A stretch of 64,000 nt of DNA, taken from assembly GCA_021772515.1 (NCBI GenBank), contig JAJFLU010000043.1, positions 166,879 through 230,878 of the forward strand, in the 5' to 3' direction. Source of the DNA: Opitutales bacterium (GTDB taxonomy: Bacteria > Verrucomicrobiota > Verrucomicrobiia > Opitutales > UBA2987). Below, one piece after another: positions 1 through 10,018 of the stretch. The translations under genes and the position numbers were made by a program. The number at the start of each line of letters is the position of its first letter. The stretch's first letter is position 1. Under the pieces are notes generated by a model, which was not told where the DNA came from, made no database searches, and saw only the letters and a program-made list of their open reading frames with translations.

Positions 1-1869
1 CAGGGATTTGGCATCGATATCGACCACGGCGGGTTGGGGCCAGCGGGTGCATTGGTCCACTACGCCACGGAAAGCCTCTGCTCCAAACCCGGCAACCTGA
101 GCGGGATTCGTGAATACAGAAGCGCCCAAACTCTCCTCCTCGATCCAGCCACTTTGCGTAATCTGGAAATTTTTCGCACTTCCGGTAATCGGCGCGAAGG
201 ATCTCTCCTGGAGGCCATGGACGCCACCGCAACCGCAACCGGAGCCCGTCTTCTCGAAAATTATCTGGCCGAACCAAGTCTCGATTTCTCGGAGATCAAG
301 CGCCGTCAAAGCTGTGTCGGTGAATTCCTCGAAGCGCCCGCCTATGCCTCGGAAATCCATGAGTATATGAAGGGTATCCGCGACATCCCAAGAATTCTCG
401 GACGTCTTCAAAATCGCCTCCGCAACCCCCGCGAATTGGGCGGAATCCGCGACACCCTGCGGCAGCTTCCACTCCTCGGGCAGGTTCTCGGACAATTTGA
501 TGAACCGGAAGTATCTAATTTGTCCAACAGGGTTCTCGATTACCCGAAATTGCGTGAATTACTGGAAAATTCCCTGGCCGATGAGCTTCCCAATCTACTC
601 AAGGACGGTGGCTACATCCGCGATGGCTATGATGAAACCCTCGACCTCCTTCGGGGCTCCTCCCTGGAAAACAAGAACTGGCTTTCCGATCTCGAAAGGG
701 AGGAGAGGGAGCGAACCGGTATCAAGAATCTTCGCATTAAATTTAACAATGCCTTCGGCTATTTCATCGAGATCACCAAATCAAATCTCGCTCTGGTCCC
801 CGAGCATTACATCCGCAAACAGACCACGACAAATTCCGAACGTTACTATACGGAGGATTTAAAGCAAAAAGAGAAGGAAATCCTGCACTCCGACGAACGC
901 TCCATCGCCCGGGAGGAAGAGCTGTTTCGGGAGCTGGTCGCCCATGTCCTGGCCGAGGCGGAACCGCTAAGTGAAACCGCCCGGGCTCTCGCCGAAATTG
1001 ACCTCCTCATTGGTTGGTCGAAAATTGCCCGCGAATGGGATTATTCTCGACCCGAAGTCGAGGAAGGCCATTTGCTTCACATTGAGGAAGGGCGTCACCC
1101 GGTGGTCGAGCAGACCATTCGCAAGGAGCGGTTTGGGCTTGCCGGAACGCGGGCCTTTGTCCCCAACGATACCGATTTAAATGCAGAGAAAGAGCAGATT
1201 GGAATCATCACCGGTCCCAACATGGCTGGAAAATCCACCTATATTCGGCAGGTCGCTTTGATAACCCTGATGGCTCAGACCGGCTCCTGGGTGCCCGCTA
1301 AAAAATGCCGCATCGGATTGGTTGACCGTATTTTTTCGAGGGTCGGGGCAAGTGACGAACTTTCACGCGGAAATTCCACATTCATGGTGGAAATGAATGA
1401 GACGGCCAATATTCTCAACAATGTCACCGACAAAAGCCTCGTCATTCTCGATGAAATCGGGCGCGGCACCAGCACCTACGATGGCCTCAGTATCGCCTGG
1501 GCGGTTGTCGAACATCTGCACGGCGAAAAAATCCGTGGCCCCCGCACCCTGTTCGCCACCCATTACCATGAATTGACCCGCCTCGAACAGTTGCTCTCAA
1601 GAGTCTGCAACTACTGTGTCGCGGTTAAAGAATGGAATGACGAAATCGTATTTGTCCGGCAAGTCCTGCGGGGGGCCACCGATCGCAGCTACGGCATACA
1701 AGTGGCGCGATTGGCTGGGCTGCCCCAAAAGGTCATCGACCGAGCAAAAATCCTTCTCGAACAACTCGAATCAGAGGATTCCAGCCACAATCTGGCTGGT
1801 AATTCAGCGAAAAGTTCTTCAAAAGTGAAAGAATCGAAACAAGATTGGCCGCAAATGGAACTTTTCTAA
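1..1869 (+). CDS. mutS: DNA mismatch repair protein MutS (5' end outside window)
   Basis: Recognises mismatched or looped DNA and starts methyl-independent or methyl-directed mismatch repair as an ATP-driven clamp. The frame is open from base 1, so the mismatch-binding N-terminal part is cut off by the window edge; 622 residues remain of a usual 850-900. The core/lever and clamp regions come first, then the ABC-type ATPase with Walker A GPNMAGKST (bases 1213-1239), Walker B LVILDEIGRGTSTYDG and the switch FATHYHEL. The C-terminus ends with a short Ser-rich tail before a TAA-type stop. The domain order is that of MutS1, not MutS2, because no Smr domain follows. Family identity is certain; completeness is not visible. 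Confidence 0.96.
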   Translation, partial: QGFGIDIDHGGLGPAGALVHYATESLCSKPGNLSGIREYRSAQTLLLDPATLRNLEIFRTSGNRREGSLLEAMDATATATGARLLENYLAEPSLDFSEIKRRQSCVGEFLEAPAYASEIHEYMKGIRDIPRILGRLQNRLRNPRELGGIRDTLRQLPLLGQVLGQFDEPEVSNLSNRVLDYPKLRELLENSLADELPNLLKDGGYIRDGYDETLDLLRGSSLENKNWLSDLEREERERTGIKNLRIKFNNAFGYFIEITKSNLALVPEHYIRKQTTTNSERYYTEDLKQKEKEILHSDERSIAREEELFRELVAHVLAEAEPLSETARALAEIDLLIGWSKIAREWDYSRPEVEEGHLLHIEEGRHPVVEQTIRKERFGLAGTRAFVPNDTDLNAEKEQIGIITGPNMAGKSTYIRQVALITLMAQTGSWVPAKKCRIGLVDRIFSRVGASDELSRGNSTFMVEMNETANILNNVTDKSLVILDEIGRGTSTYDGLSIAWAVVEHLHGEKIRGPRTLFATHYHELTRLEQLLSRVCNYCVAVKEWNDEIVFVRQVLRGATDRSYGIQVARLAGLPQKVIDRAKILLEQLESEDSSHNLAGNSAKSSSKVKESKQDWPQMELF

Positions 1870-1926
1870 TCCTTGTCTTTCCAACTGTGAAAACTCTGCC
1901 TTATTAACCAGAACCCCACTGTAACT

Positions 1927-4527
1927 ATGAAAAAATGGACATGGATGCCATTCTCACTGCTTTGCGCGCTCCTTTTGCTGCAAGTATCCTGTGCAAAATC
2001 GCCCGAACCCACCGAACCCACAGCCGACCTGACGGATGACAAGGACAAAGAAGATGAAGAAAAAACCATCGCCGAACTCGTCAAGGAGAGCGAGCGTTAC
2101 GACGGACTGTTTACCTTTTTCCAGGATAAAAAGACCGGTGAGGTCCACATGCTCCTGACAAATGACCAGATCGATAAGGAATTCATCTATTTTTCGCATA
2201 CCGTCGATGGGGTGGTCGAGCCCGGCCATTTCAGGGGGAACTTCCTCGAAAATTCCGTTTTTTCCATCCGCAAGCATTTCAACAAGATAGAATTCGTCGA
2301 GGAGAGCACGTCTTACTATTTCGACCCTGAAAACGCTCTCCACAGGTCGGCCAAAGCGAATATCAGCCCCTCAGTGCTCGCCGTGGTTGAAATCGCCGCT
2401 CAGGATGAAGAAAAGGGCGAATACCTGATCAAGGCAGACGGTCTTCTTCTGAAAGAGCAATTCAGCCAAATCACCCCCTCACCCGATCCCGATGCAGAGG
2501 ATTCGGCCAGTTCTTTTAAACTCGGATCACTGAGTGAGGATAAAACAAGATTCGTCAGTATCAAAAGCTATCCTCTAAACACCGACATCGTGGTCGAATA
2601 CGTATACGAAAACCCGACTCCGAGTTATGATGGTGAGGAATACATCACCGATTCCAGAAATATCAGCATCAAAATTCAGCACAGTTTTCTTCCCGTGCCG
2701 GAAAACGATTACGAGCCTCGGATCGATGACCCCCGTGTAGGATATTTTTTGGACCGAGTGACCGACCTCACTTCGATCAGCGCCACACCCTATCGGGATC
2801 TCATCCAACGATGGCATCTCAAAAAGAAAGATCCTCAAGCCGAACTTTCCGAGCCAGTTGAGCCAATCGTTTACTGGATCGAAAATAGCACCCCGGTCGA
2901 ATTCCGCGAGACGATCCAAAAAGCGGGCGAAGCCTGGAATGAAGCCTTCGAGTCGGCAGGTTTTAAGAATGCCTTTGTGGTAAAAGTGCAGCCCGACGAC
3001 GCCGAATGGGATGCGGGCGACATCCGCTACAATGTCATCCGGTGGACCTCCTCGCCCAACCCTCCTTTCGGTGGTTACGGCCCCAGCTTTACGAATCCGC
3101 GAACGGGGCAAATTTTGGGTGCGGACATCATGCTCGAATACGTCTTTATGACCAATCGCGTCCACATGGAAAAACTCTTCGAGACAGCCGCCCTCGATTT
3201 CCCAAACGGTGACGACACCCTGCAAAAAGGCGGGATGACCTGCTCGATGGGTCATACCATGCAATTGAGCAACCTCTTTGGAAAACAGGTTCTGAGAATG
3301 ACGGGAGGCTCAGCCATTGAATTAAAGCAACTAACCGATGAGGCTCTTCACCTGCTTATCCTGCACGAAATCGGCCATACTCTCGGTCTCAACCACAATA
3401 TGAAAGCGACCCAGCTTCACTCCATCAAAGATGTTCACAATCGCTCGATTACTGAACGGGTCGGGCTTTCAGGTTCCGTCATGGACTATCACAGCATAAA
3501 TATCGCCCCGCCGGGAGTCGAACAGGGTCAGTATTACGATACCAAACCGGGACCCTACGATCATTGGGCCATCGAATTTGGCTACTCGGAAGCCCTCGAC
3601 GACCCTGAAGCGGAAGCCGTGAGGCTCGAAAAAATCCTCAGTCGCTCGACCGAACCTGCCCTGGCTTTTGGCAACGACGCCGATGATATGCGTGCCCCCG
3701 GCAGGCATATCGACCCCCGCGTGATGATAAGCGATCATTCCAGCGATGCCATCGGTTACGCGGAGGATCGTCTCCAGTTGGTCAAAAAAGTCATGGCAGG
3801 CCTCAAGGATAAGTATTCGATCGAGGGGCAATCCTACCACGAATTGAGAAACGCCTTCATCGTCCTCACACGGGAGCAAAGCAATGCGGCAAGGGCAGTT
3901 TCCCGCTACATCGGCGGCATTTATGTGGATCGGGCTATGATCGGGCAAGACGGCGCCGAGCAGCCTTTCACACCCGTCAGCCTTGCCGACCAAAAAAGGG
4001 CTATGAAAGTTCTCCGCGAGTATGTCTTTTCCCCCAACGCCTTCGGCACTCCGTATGGACTTTACAACTACCTGGCCATGCAGCGGAGGGATTTTGATTT
4101 CTTTGGAAACAATGAAGATCCCAAAGTTCACGAGCGGGTTCTCAACATCCAGAATGATATTTTAAACCACCTCCTCCACGCCAAAGTTCTGGCCCGTATC
4201 ACCGATTCCCGCGTCTACGGCAATGAGTATAGCTTAACCGCATTTCTGAATGATTTGTCCGACGCCATTTTCGAGGCCGATTCCACGACCAGCGTCAATA
4301 CCTTCCGCCAGAATCTGCAATTGGAGTATGTGAACCGATTGATCGCCATCGCTGGGCCTGACGGTAATTCCAAATACGACTACCCGGCTCGTTCGGCGGC
4401 GCTCTACAACCTGAATACCATTAAGAAAACCTTGATGGAAAGACCCGCAGGATTGGAGGAGACCACGGCCCATACCGAGCATGTGCTTTTTACCATCCGG
4501 CGAGCGCTGGAAGTAAAATCTTCCTGA
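1927..4527 (+). CDS. Secreted zinc-dependent metalloprotease, extended HExxHxxGxxH type
   Basis: A predicted exported metallopeptidase of 866 residues. The N-terminus has a signal sequence with Cys22 after QVS, so it may be a lipoprotein, although the -3 residue is not ideal for a lipobox. An acidic linker follows. The zinc site is H480-E481-x2-H484-x5-H490 (HEIGHTLGLNH), followed by a SVMDY Met-turn at about residue 517. This layout matches the bacterial family of large zinc-dependent metalloproteases with DUF5117/DUF4953-type regions, here recognised from memory and not by search. Substrate is unknown. It follows mutS by 57 nt and converges tail to tail with the lysine operon, leaving only 13 nt. 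Confidence 0.82.
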   Translation: MKKWTWMPFSLLCALLLLQVSCAKSPEPTEPTADLTDDKDKEDEEKTIAELVKESERYDGLFTFFQDKKTGEVHMLLTNDQIDKEFIYFSHTVDGVVEPGHFRGNFLENSVFSIRKHFNKIEFVEESTSYYFDPENALHRSAKANISPSVLAVVEIAAQDEEKGEYLIKADGLLLKEQFSQITPSPDPDAEDSASSFKLGSLSEDKTRFVSIKSYPLNTDIVVEYVYENPTPSYDGEEYITDSRNISIKIQHSFLPVPENDYEPRIDDPRVGYFLDRVTDLTSISATPYRDLIQRWHLKKKDPQAELSEPVEPIVYWIENSTPVEFRETIQKAGEAWNEAFESAGFKNAFVVKVQPDDAEWDAGDIRYNVIRWTSSPNPPFGGYGPSFTNPRTGQILGADIMLEYVFMTNRVHMEKLFETAALDFPNGDDTLQKGGMTCSMGHTMQLSNLFGKQVLRMTGGSAIELKQLTDEALHLLILHEIGHTLGLNHNMKATQLHSIKDVHNRSITERVGLSGSVMDYHSINIAPPGVEQGQYYDTKPGPYDHWAIEFGYSEALDDPEAEAVRLEKILSRSTEPALAFGNDADDMRAPGRHIDPRVMISDHSSDAIGYAEDRLQLVKKVMAGLKDKYSIEGQSYHELRNAFIVLTREQSNAARAVSRYIGGIYVDRAMIGQDGAEQPFTPVSLADQKRAMKVLREYVFSPNAFGTPYGLYNYLAMQRRDFDFFGNNEDPKVHERVLNIQNDILNHLLHAKVLARITDSRVYGNEYSLTAFLNDLSDAIFEADSTTSVNTFRQNLQLEYVNRLIAIAGPDGNSKYDYPARSAALYNLNTIKKTLMERPAGLEETTAHTEHVLFTIRRALEVKSS

Positions 4528-4540
4528 TTCGGTCAACCGA

Positions 4541-5284
4541 CTACCAGCGGGTTCGCAGACGGGCCAACTCCCGGCCATCATTTCCTCTCACGATCTGGTG
4601 CAGCAGGCAGTCGCTCTCATCCTCTTCTTGTTTCTGGGACCGGCTTAAAACCTGATCCCCGTAGGCTGTCTCGGCCCGAAAGGCCACCTCGATTTCTTTG
4701 GGCCCCGAACTCTTCCCAAAATCATCGGGTAACACTTCCAAAGCCCATTGCACATAGACGGCATTGTTGACATGCCGGTTCAGGTCGAGGTCATTTAGCC
4801 TCACATGAAATGGTCGTTCGAGGTAGGGGCGATCCAATTTTATTTTCGGCATCGGTCCGAGTGGATCCTCGAAAACACGCACGGGGTGGAGCGGAAACCC
4901 AGGTAGTGCTGTCTCAAAGTTAATCGGTTTTTTCTTCTCCGAATCCACCGTGATAAACGACGTTGTGGCCTGGGCGAGAACCTCACCATTTCCGTCGGTT
5001 AATTCGAACTCCCTCAGGGCGAAAATTTTCTTCCACCCAAAGGGCCAGGTTCGCAGTTCCACAATGTCTTCCCAATGTGGATAGCGATAAATTTTAACAT
5101 GCAGCCGGGAAAGCACCCAGAGAATATTTTTCGCCATCAAATCCTTGCCACCGACACCGAGTAAATTCGCGCTCTCGCCGGCCGCATCTTCAAGATAGTT
5201 CAATAAACTGACCGCCTTGAGCGCGCCTGAGGGTCCAACTTCATAACTGCGCACCTTATAGCGTTGGAGATGGATGGGATTCAT
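4541..5284 (-). CDS. Acyl-ACP thioesterase family protein (double hotdog)
   Basis: Likely hydrolyses an acyl thioester (acyl-ACP or acyl-CoA). The 247-residue product has the FatA/FatB-like layout of two hotdog halves, and the second half carries the motif LDLNRHVNNAVYVQW, matching the conserved NxHVNN catalytic region of plant and bacterial acyl-ACP thioesterases. The ATG at 5284 is chosen because the longer frame to 5362 would overlap the upstream gene, while 5284 leaves a 19-nt gap. It is the last gene of a five-gene minus-strand operon whose first three genes look like lysine catabolism. Its substrate in that setting is not predictable from sequence. Confidence 0.75.
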   Translation of the reverse strand: MNPIHLQRYKVRSYEVGPSGALKAVSLLNYLEDAAGESANLLGVGGKDLMAKNILWVLSRLHVKIYRYPHWEDIVELRTWPFGWKKIFALREFELTDGNGEVLAQATTSFITVDSEKKKPINFETALPGFPLHPVRVFEDPLGPMPKIKLDRPYLERPFHVRLNDLDLNRHVNNAVYVQWALEVLPDDFGKSSGPKEIEVAFRAETAYGDQVLSRSQKQEEDESDCLLHQIVRGNDGRELARLRTRW

Positions 5285-5303
5285 TGTGACCAATGGGGGA
5301 CCG

Positions 5304-7325
5304 TTATTCGCCCTTTGAGTTAAATACCCAATCCCAGTAGGTTTTAGCCCTGCCGGATACATAATCGATATCTTCGGGTAAAAGGAAGCCCTCGGCGTTC
5401 AAAGTCTCGGCGGAGTTACGTAATTCGTCCAGATAGAATCTCCGGTCAGCATAAAGTGCCGAGATGGCCGGTCGGGGGTCATGCGACGCCTCTTTTTCAA
5501 CAGAATTTCTGGGAAAAAACAGCAAATTTCCCCAAAAATCGATCATTTCATCTGCTCCGCCAACGTAGCCTTTGCGCAAGCTCCAGGGGGTGTAGGTTGC
5601 CAGTGGGACGCGAAGCTCGACATTGCGAATGCCTCCCAGTTCATTCCCAAAGGAATCCACCACAGGGACGAGAACCGGAAATGACGACCCCACTTGCGGC
5701 GGCTGATGGTCGATAACTCCCCTCTCCCACCGAGGCCCGTAATCCACGCGATAGGCATTGTGGGCATTTTTCGGAGGTTCGACACCGGGAATATCGGGGA
5801 AATTGAAACCTTCCAAATCGGTGAGAGTGGCATCCGACAGGCGTGGAAATGCACTCGCAGGTGGGGAAACATCTTTCGAGACCCATTCGGCCAAACGAAC
5901 GAGAAGGGCCCGGTAGTTTACCTTGAATTCGAGAGAATTCCCCCGGAAAAATCTTCCGTTTTCAAACTCCGCCCTATCTGTGGGAGGAAACGAGGCCACA
6001 AAGTGCTGACCCCCGGCCAAATGGTATATGCGTTCATTGTCCAAGGGCTCCAAATCCTTTTTCCCGTCAACTGAAGTGTGGATCAATGCTGCCGCCCGCC
6101 CCCAGTATTCGTAACCGGTGTTGACATAGAAAATTTTGGGAATCGACCCTGGCGCCAGCGAATGCGCGAGCAATCCATCGGATCGCACGGTTGCGGGATC
6201 CGACTGTGTTCGGCTGGAAAAAGGAAAAATATCGGTCGGGTATAAAAAGGCCGAATATCGATGGCCGTCCCGTGAAGGTTGAGCAAACCGGTGGTTGAAA
6301 CTGCCCCGCCCTGCCCCGGCGGTAATGACCATCAAGCCATCGTAGGCATTTCGCCCTTCCTCATCGGTATTGAATCCCTGATAGAGAAACATTCGCAAAA
6401 AACGACCCGTTTGGGAAACCCCCGCCGAGATTCCATGAGATACGGGAAAAAGACTCTTCTTGTCATATTTGGCATGGGAAACCATGTCGCGGATGGCCGC
6501 CAGGCCCAGGCCGATGACAGACGGATCCCGCGCTCGGTAAACCAGTTCGTAAATATTGCCAGCCAGGAAACCGTTTTCCAGGACTATGGTATCGTTCTCT
6601 TTTTCCTTTTTGGAGAAATGCCATTTTTCGCGCGGAATGGTCAATCGCACGGCATCCCGGCCATCGCGAACGGTGAGCACATTGGCCGAATCTTCGGGAT
6701 CATACACCGTATAGGAAATATGCTCACGGTGGCTTAGAGGCAGGCTTTCAACAGGTTCGTCAACCGTCCAATCGCTCCGAACGAGGCCGGTAATTGTCTC
6801 TCCATTCATACCTTTCGCGATGGGCGCTTCCAGCCTGAGAAGCCCTTTGCCCCTCGGGACATCGGCCTGCCATCCCACCCAAATCACCGTAAAACCCTGC
6901 CGCATGAGCAGTCCATCTCCCAGCGATTCGGGGTTGTCCGCCGCCAACTCCTGATGGGTGGCCCGGTTGAAATAGTTGAGAGAAAACTTGCCCCCACGGT
7001 TGCTCACCTCGACCAGGGCAATCCCGTTTCCCCTGCCGGAATCCACCGGTTTCAGGACGACCAGATTTGCCCACGCCTCGACTTCACCTTCACTGTTACG
7101 CGGTGCAAGTTGCAGATCGACGATTCGGCTGTTGGCCGGAGAAGCGGGGTCGAATCCAAATAGCACCCGGCCCTTGAGAAGTTCGTAAGGCCCGCTGGAA
7201 CCGAAATCCTTGCCCCCCAAAAGGCTTTCCCGCGATTCGATTTCCACCTTTCGCACAGCCCCATTGAGGGAACCGGCGAGGCAAATTCCGAATACCGCAA
7301 GACAGATATTTAAAATACGGGACAT
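5304..7325 (-). CDS. Exported alpha/beta-hydrolase domain protein (Abhydrolase_10-like)
   Basis: A 673-residue protein with an N-terminal signal peptide (Arg, then a hydrophobic stretch ending near residue 23), so it probably acts in the periplasm or outside. The nucleophile elbow is visible as GVSQTGRFL, the form used by the Abhydrolase_10 family of uncharacterised large hydrolases; the conserved SHGISAG segment precedes it. The ATG at 7325 is preferred over a TTG nine bases upstream because it starts one base after the stop of the aldehyde dehydrogenase gene. No experimentally defined substrate is known to me. Co-transcription with lysine-degradation enzymes is implied by spacing but a functional link is only inference. 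Confidence 0.72.
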   Translation of the reverse strand: MSRILNICLAVFGICLAGSLNGAVRKVEIESRESLLGGKDFGSSGPYELLKGRVLFGFDPASPANSRIVDLQLAPRNSEGEVEAWANLVVLKPVDSGRGNGIALVEVSNRGGKFSLNYFNRATHQELAADNPESLGDGLLMRQGFTVIWVGWQADVPRGKGLLRLEAPIAKGMNGETITGLVRSDWTVDEPVESLPLSHREHISYTVYDPEDSANVLTVRDGRDAVRLTIPREKWHFSKKEKENDTIVLENGFLAGNIYELVYRARDPSVIGLGLAAIRDMVSHAKYDKKSLFPVSHGISAGVSQTGRFLRMFLYQGFNTDEEGRNAYDGLMVITAGAGRGSFNHRFAQPSRDGHRYSAFLYPTDIFPFSSRTQSDPATVRSDGLLAHSLAPGSIPKIFYVNTGYEYWGRAAALIHTSVDGKKDLEPLDNERIYHLAGGQHFVASFPPTDRAEFENGRFFRGNSLEFKVNYRALLVRLAEWVSKDVSPPASAFPRLSDATLTDLEGFNFPDIPGVEPPKNAHNAYRVDYGPRWERGVIDHQPPQVGSSFPVLVPVVDSFGNELGGIRNVELRVPLATYTPWSLRKGYVGGADEMIDFWGNLLFFPRNSVEKEASHDPRPAISALYADRRFYLDELRNSAETLNAEGFLLPEDIDYVSGRAKTYWDWVFNSKGE

Positions 7326-7326
7326 C

Positions 7327-8874
7327 TTAATCAAAGTCGAATTTCACCCCTTGAGCCAATGGCAACTCTCCGCTGAAGTTGATTGTGGCGGTTTGACGCC
7401 TCATATAGGCCTTCCACGAATCGCTTCCCGACTCGCGCCCGCCACCGGTATCTTTTTCGCCCCCAAATGCCCCCCCAATCTCCGCTCCCGAAGTGCCGAT
7501 ATTGACATTGGAAATCCCGCAATCGGAACCCCAGGGTGATAAAAATCGTTCCGCCTCCTCCATGCGATCAGTAAAAATCGCCGAGGCGAGCCCTTGGGGA
7601 ACGGCATTATGCATTTCAACCGCCTCTTCGAGGTCATCGTAGGTCAGAATATAAAGAATCGGAGCGAAAGTTTCCTCATGGACGATGGACGCATCAGGCC
7701 CGATTTCCACCAGGGCGGGACGCACATAGAAACCACCATCCGGGACCCCTTCGAACACCCTCTCTCCGCCGGTAACTATTCCACCCTGTTCGCGGGCCGA
7801 TTCCAACGCGGCCTGCATCTGTTTCCAGGAAGTTTCGTCGATAAGTGGACCCACTAGCACGCCATCTTCCCCCGGATCGCCGATGGGAAGAGTCGCATAA
7901 GTGGCTTTGAGGCGCTCGACCAATGAAACAGAAATTGACCGGTGGACAATGAGCCGACGCAGCGACGTGCAGCGCTGGCCACAAGTTCCCACGGCGGCAA
8001 AGACAATGGCCCGCAATGCCATTTCCAAATTTGCGGAGGGTGTCACGATCATACCGTTGTTGCCGCCCAATTCGAGTATTGAGCGCCCCAGACGACCGGC
8101 TACGGCTTGGCCAACAGCACGGCCCATGGGCACGGAACCTGTGGCGGAAATCAAAGGCAAATCGGGATGTGCTGCGAGGGCCTTGCCGGTATCGGCCAAG
8201 CCCACCGTTACGCTCAACAAATCCTGGGGAATATCCGGCATTCCAGCGAGCGCTTTGTTGGCTAACAGATGACAGGCCAAGGCACACAGCGGAGTTTTTT
8301 CAGAGGGTTTCCAGATGACCGGATCGCCGCATACAAGAGCCAGACAAGCATTCCAGGCCCAGACCGCCACGGGGAAATTAAATGCAGTAATCACCCCCAC
8401 GGGGCCCATCGGATGCCATTGCTCCATGAGCCTGTGGCCGGGGCGCTCGCTGGCAATGGTAAGCCCATGCAACTGCCGGGAAAGACCCACCGCAAAATCA
8501 CAGATATCGATCATCTCCTGGACTTCGCCACGGGCTTCCTGCACGATTTTTCCGGCCTCCAGTGTGACGACCTCGGCCAAGGCCTCTTTATTCTCGCGCA
8601 ATTCCATACCGATTCGCCGGACCAATTCGCCGCGTCGGGGAGCGGGAATTCGACGAAATTTGAGAAAGGCATCCTGTGACCTACGGACCGATGCCCCGAC
8701 ATCCGCAGAGGTGCAGGTGCCAATTCGGGCGACAATTTTTCCGTCCACGGCGGACGCGACTTCAATTGATTCACCGCCTCCATCTCTGGATTCACCACCA
8801 ATCAGAAGACCCGGAAGGCTTTCTCTTTCCCCGAGAGAGGCAAAACCAAGTTTTTCAAACCAATTGCTGCTCAT
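7327..8874 (-). CDS. Aldehyde dehydrogenase, ALDH7 / L-aminoadipate-semialdehyde dehydrogenase type
   Basis: Predicted to oxidise L-2-aminoadipate 6-semialdehyde (in equilibrium with piperideine-6-carboxylate) to L-2-aminoadipate with NAD(P)+. The 515-residue length fits the family. Visible landmarks are the cofactor-binding stretch TAFNFPVAVWAWN, KPSEKTPL, the Glu segment LELGGNNG and the catalytic cysteine in GTCGQRCTSLRR; this form of the Cys motif and the NFPVAVWAWN segment are typical of ALDH7A1/AmaB proteins rather than of general ALDH. It overlaps the upstream dehydrogenase by 4 nt (ATGA), which argues for translational coupling. The neighbours, not the fold alone, support the aminoadipate assignment. 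Confidence 0.85.
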   Translation of the reverse strand: MSSNWFEKLGFASLGERESLPGLLIGGESRDGGGESIEVASAVDGKIVARIGTCTSADVGASVRRSQDAFLKFRRIPAPRRGELVRRIGMELRENKEALAEVVTLEAGKIVQEARGEVQEMIDICDFAVGLSRQLHGLTIASERPGHRLMEQWHPMGPVGVITAFNFPVAVWAWNACLALVCGDPVIWKPSEKTPLCALACHLLANKALAGMPDIPQDLLSVTVGLADTGKALAAHPDLPLISATGSVPMGRAVGQAVAGRLGRSILELGGNNGMIVTPSANLEMALRAIVFAAVGTCGQRCTSLRRLIVHRSISVSLVERLKATYATLPIGDPGEDGVLVGPLIDETSWKQMQAALESAREQGGIVTGGERVFEGVPDGGFYVRPALVEIGPDASIVHEETFAPILYILTYDDLEEAVEMHNAVPQGLASAIFTDRMEEAERFLSPWGSDCGISNVNIGTSGAEIGGAFGGEKDTGGGRESGSDSWKAYMRRQTATINFSGELPLAQGVKFDFD

Positions 8875-10013
8875 GACGATATGATTTCCTTTACGGGTTC
8901 GATCGCTGCCTTCGACTCTTCGTTTGCAGATTCGGTGCGGTAATATTTACCAAACCGGTTGTTCAAAAAATCGGATAAAGGCACGGATTCCTGGCAAATA
9001 AATCCCGTGCCAGCCAATCGACCCTCGGCCTGCAAATCGACAACCGCACATATTCCGGCGGCGGTCGTTATCTGGATGGAACTCCATTGCTCGCCGTGGA
9101 CTTTTTGGTTATAGATTTTACGCGCGTCGCTGACCTGCAATAGTTGGCCGTCCTTTTGTCCGCTGACGGTGCAAAAAGTCAGCACCACATCCTGCATCGT
9201 AATGGGGACGGCCTTTTCCAAAATGTCTTTGAGTATTTCGCGCCGCGCCCCCAGATTGAGGCTATTGATGAGAAAACGCATGAGATACTGGTGCCCCTGG
9301 TAACGAACGGTTTTATAATTAAGCTCCTTCACCTTGCCCTTGAGGGTTTCACACAGCGTTCCCAAGCCACCGGAGGTGTTGAAGGCCTCGTAATTGACTC
9401 CATCGAGCGAAAAGAGTTCCAACCCGCCAAGAGGCATCAATTGGGTCATTTTTCCGTCGGATATGGCCTCGCAGGGATTACAATATTCATTGATCAATCC
9501 GTCCGTGGACCACGTCAAGTTGTAGAGCATCATGTTGGATGGGTATTGGGGAAGGGCCCCCACCCTCATCTTGACTTTTTCCATGCTGTCAAACCCTGAG
9601 CAGAGATCATGGGCTAAAATACTGATGAATCCCGGTGCCAGACCGCATTGGGGCATGAATACCTGGCCCTCGCGGGCTTGACTGGCGAGATCCATAACCA
9701 CCTGGGAGGTGGACACATCCTCGGTCAGGTCGAAGTAACTGACCCCGGCTTCGAGAGCCGCTCTCGAAATGATAGTATTAAGGAAATAAGGGCAGGCAGA
9801 AATTACCCGCTCCCGCCCCTGAAGACAATTTACCACTTGAGCTTCATTTGTAACATCAAGCTGGATCGTCTCAATCGGAAGGGTATCCTTGAGACGTTGC
9901 AGAGAAGCGGCATCCTGATCGGCAACCGCTACGGTGTAGTCGCCGCTATGAAAAAGCAGCTTGGCAATCGCTCCGCCAATCTTGCCGGAACCGAGTATAA
10001 TTACGTTGCGCAT
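8871..10013 (-). CDS. Saccharopine dehydrogenase-like / lysine 6-dehydrogenase family enzyme
   Basis: A 380-residue NAD(P)-dependent amino-acid dehydrogenase. The N-terminus holds the Rossmann motif GSGKIGGAIAKLL. The middle region has GLAPGF, then EAFNTSGG and YKTVRYQGH, segments I associate with lysine 6-dehydrogenase and bacterial saccharopine dehydrogenase. Either role gives aminoadipate semialdehyde from lysine, directly or through saccharopine. No lysine-ketoglutarate reductase is adjacent, which favours direct lysine 6-dehydrogenation, but that is inference. The start at 10013 lies six nt after the stop of the DUF1338 gene; the 3' end overlaps the aldehyde dehydrogenase start. Confidence 0.78.
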   Translation of the reverse strand: MRNVIILGSGKIGGAIAKLLFHSGDYTVAVADQDAASLQRLKDTLPIETIQLDVTNEAQVVNCLQGRERVISACPYFLNTIISRAALEAGVSYFDLTEDVSTSQVVMDLASQAREGQVFMPQCGLAPGFISILAHDLCSGFDSMEKVKMRVGALPQYPSNMMLYNLTWSTDGLINEYCNPCEAISDGKMTQLMPLGGLELFSLDGVNYEAFNTSGGLGTLCETLKGKVKELNYKTVRYQGHQYLMRFLINSLNLGARREILKDILEKAVPITMQDVVLTFCTVSGQKDGQLLQVSDARKIYNQKVHGEQWSSIQITTAAGICAVVDLQAEGRLAGTGFICQESVPLSDFLNNRFGKYYRTESANEESKAAIEPVKEIISS

Positions 10014-10018
10014 GGCGA

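Noticed and set aside
2575..3264. 229-codon open frame on the minus strand
   Set aside because: It lies wholly antisense to the zinc metalloprotease, whose motifs and signal peptide prove the plus strand; the antisense product has no recognisable domain.
7694..8287. 197-codon frame in another phase of the aldehyde dehydrogenase gene
   Set aside because: The ALDH frame carries all catalytic motifs, and this one is Arg/Ser-rich shadow text.
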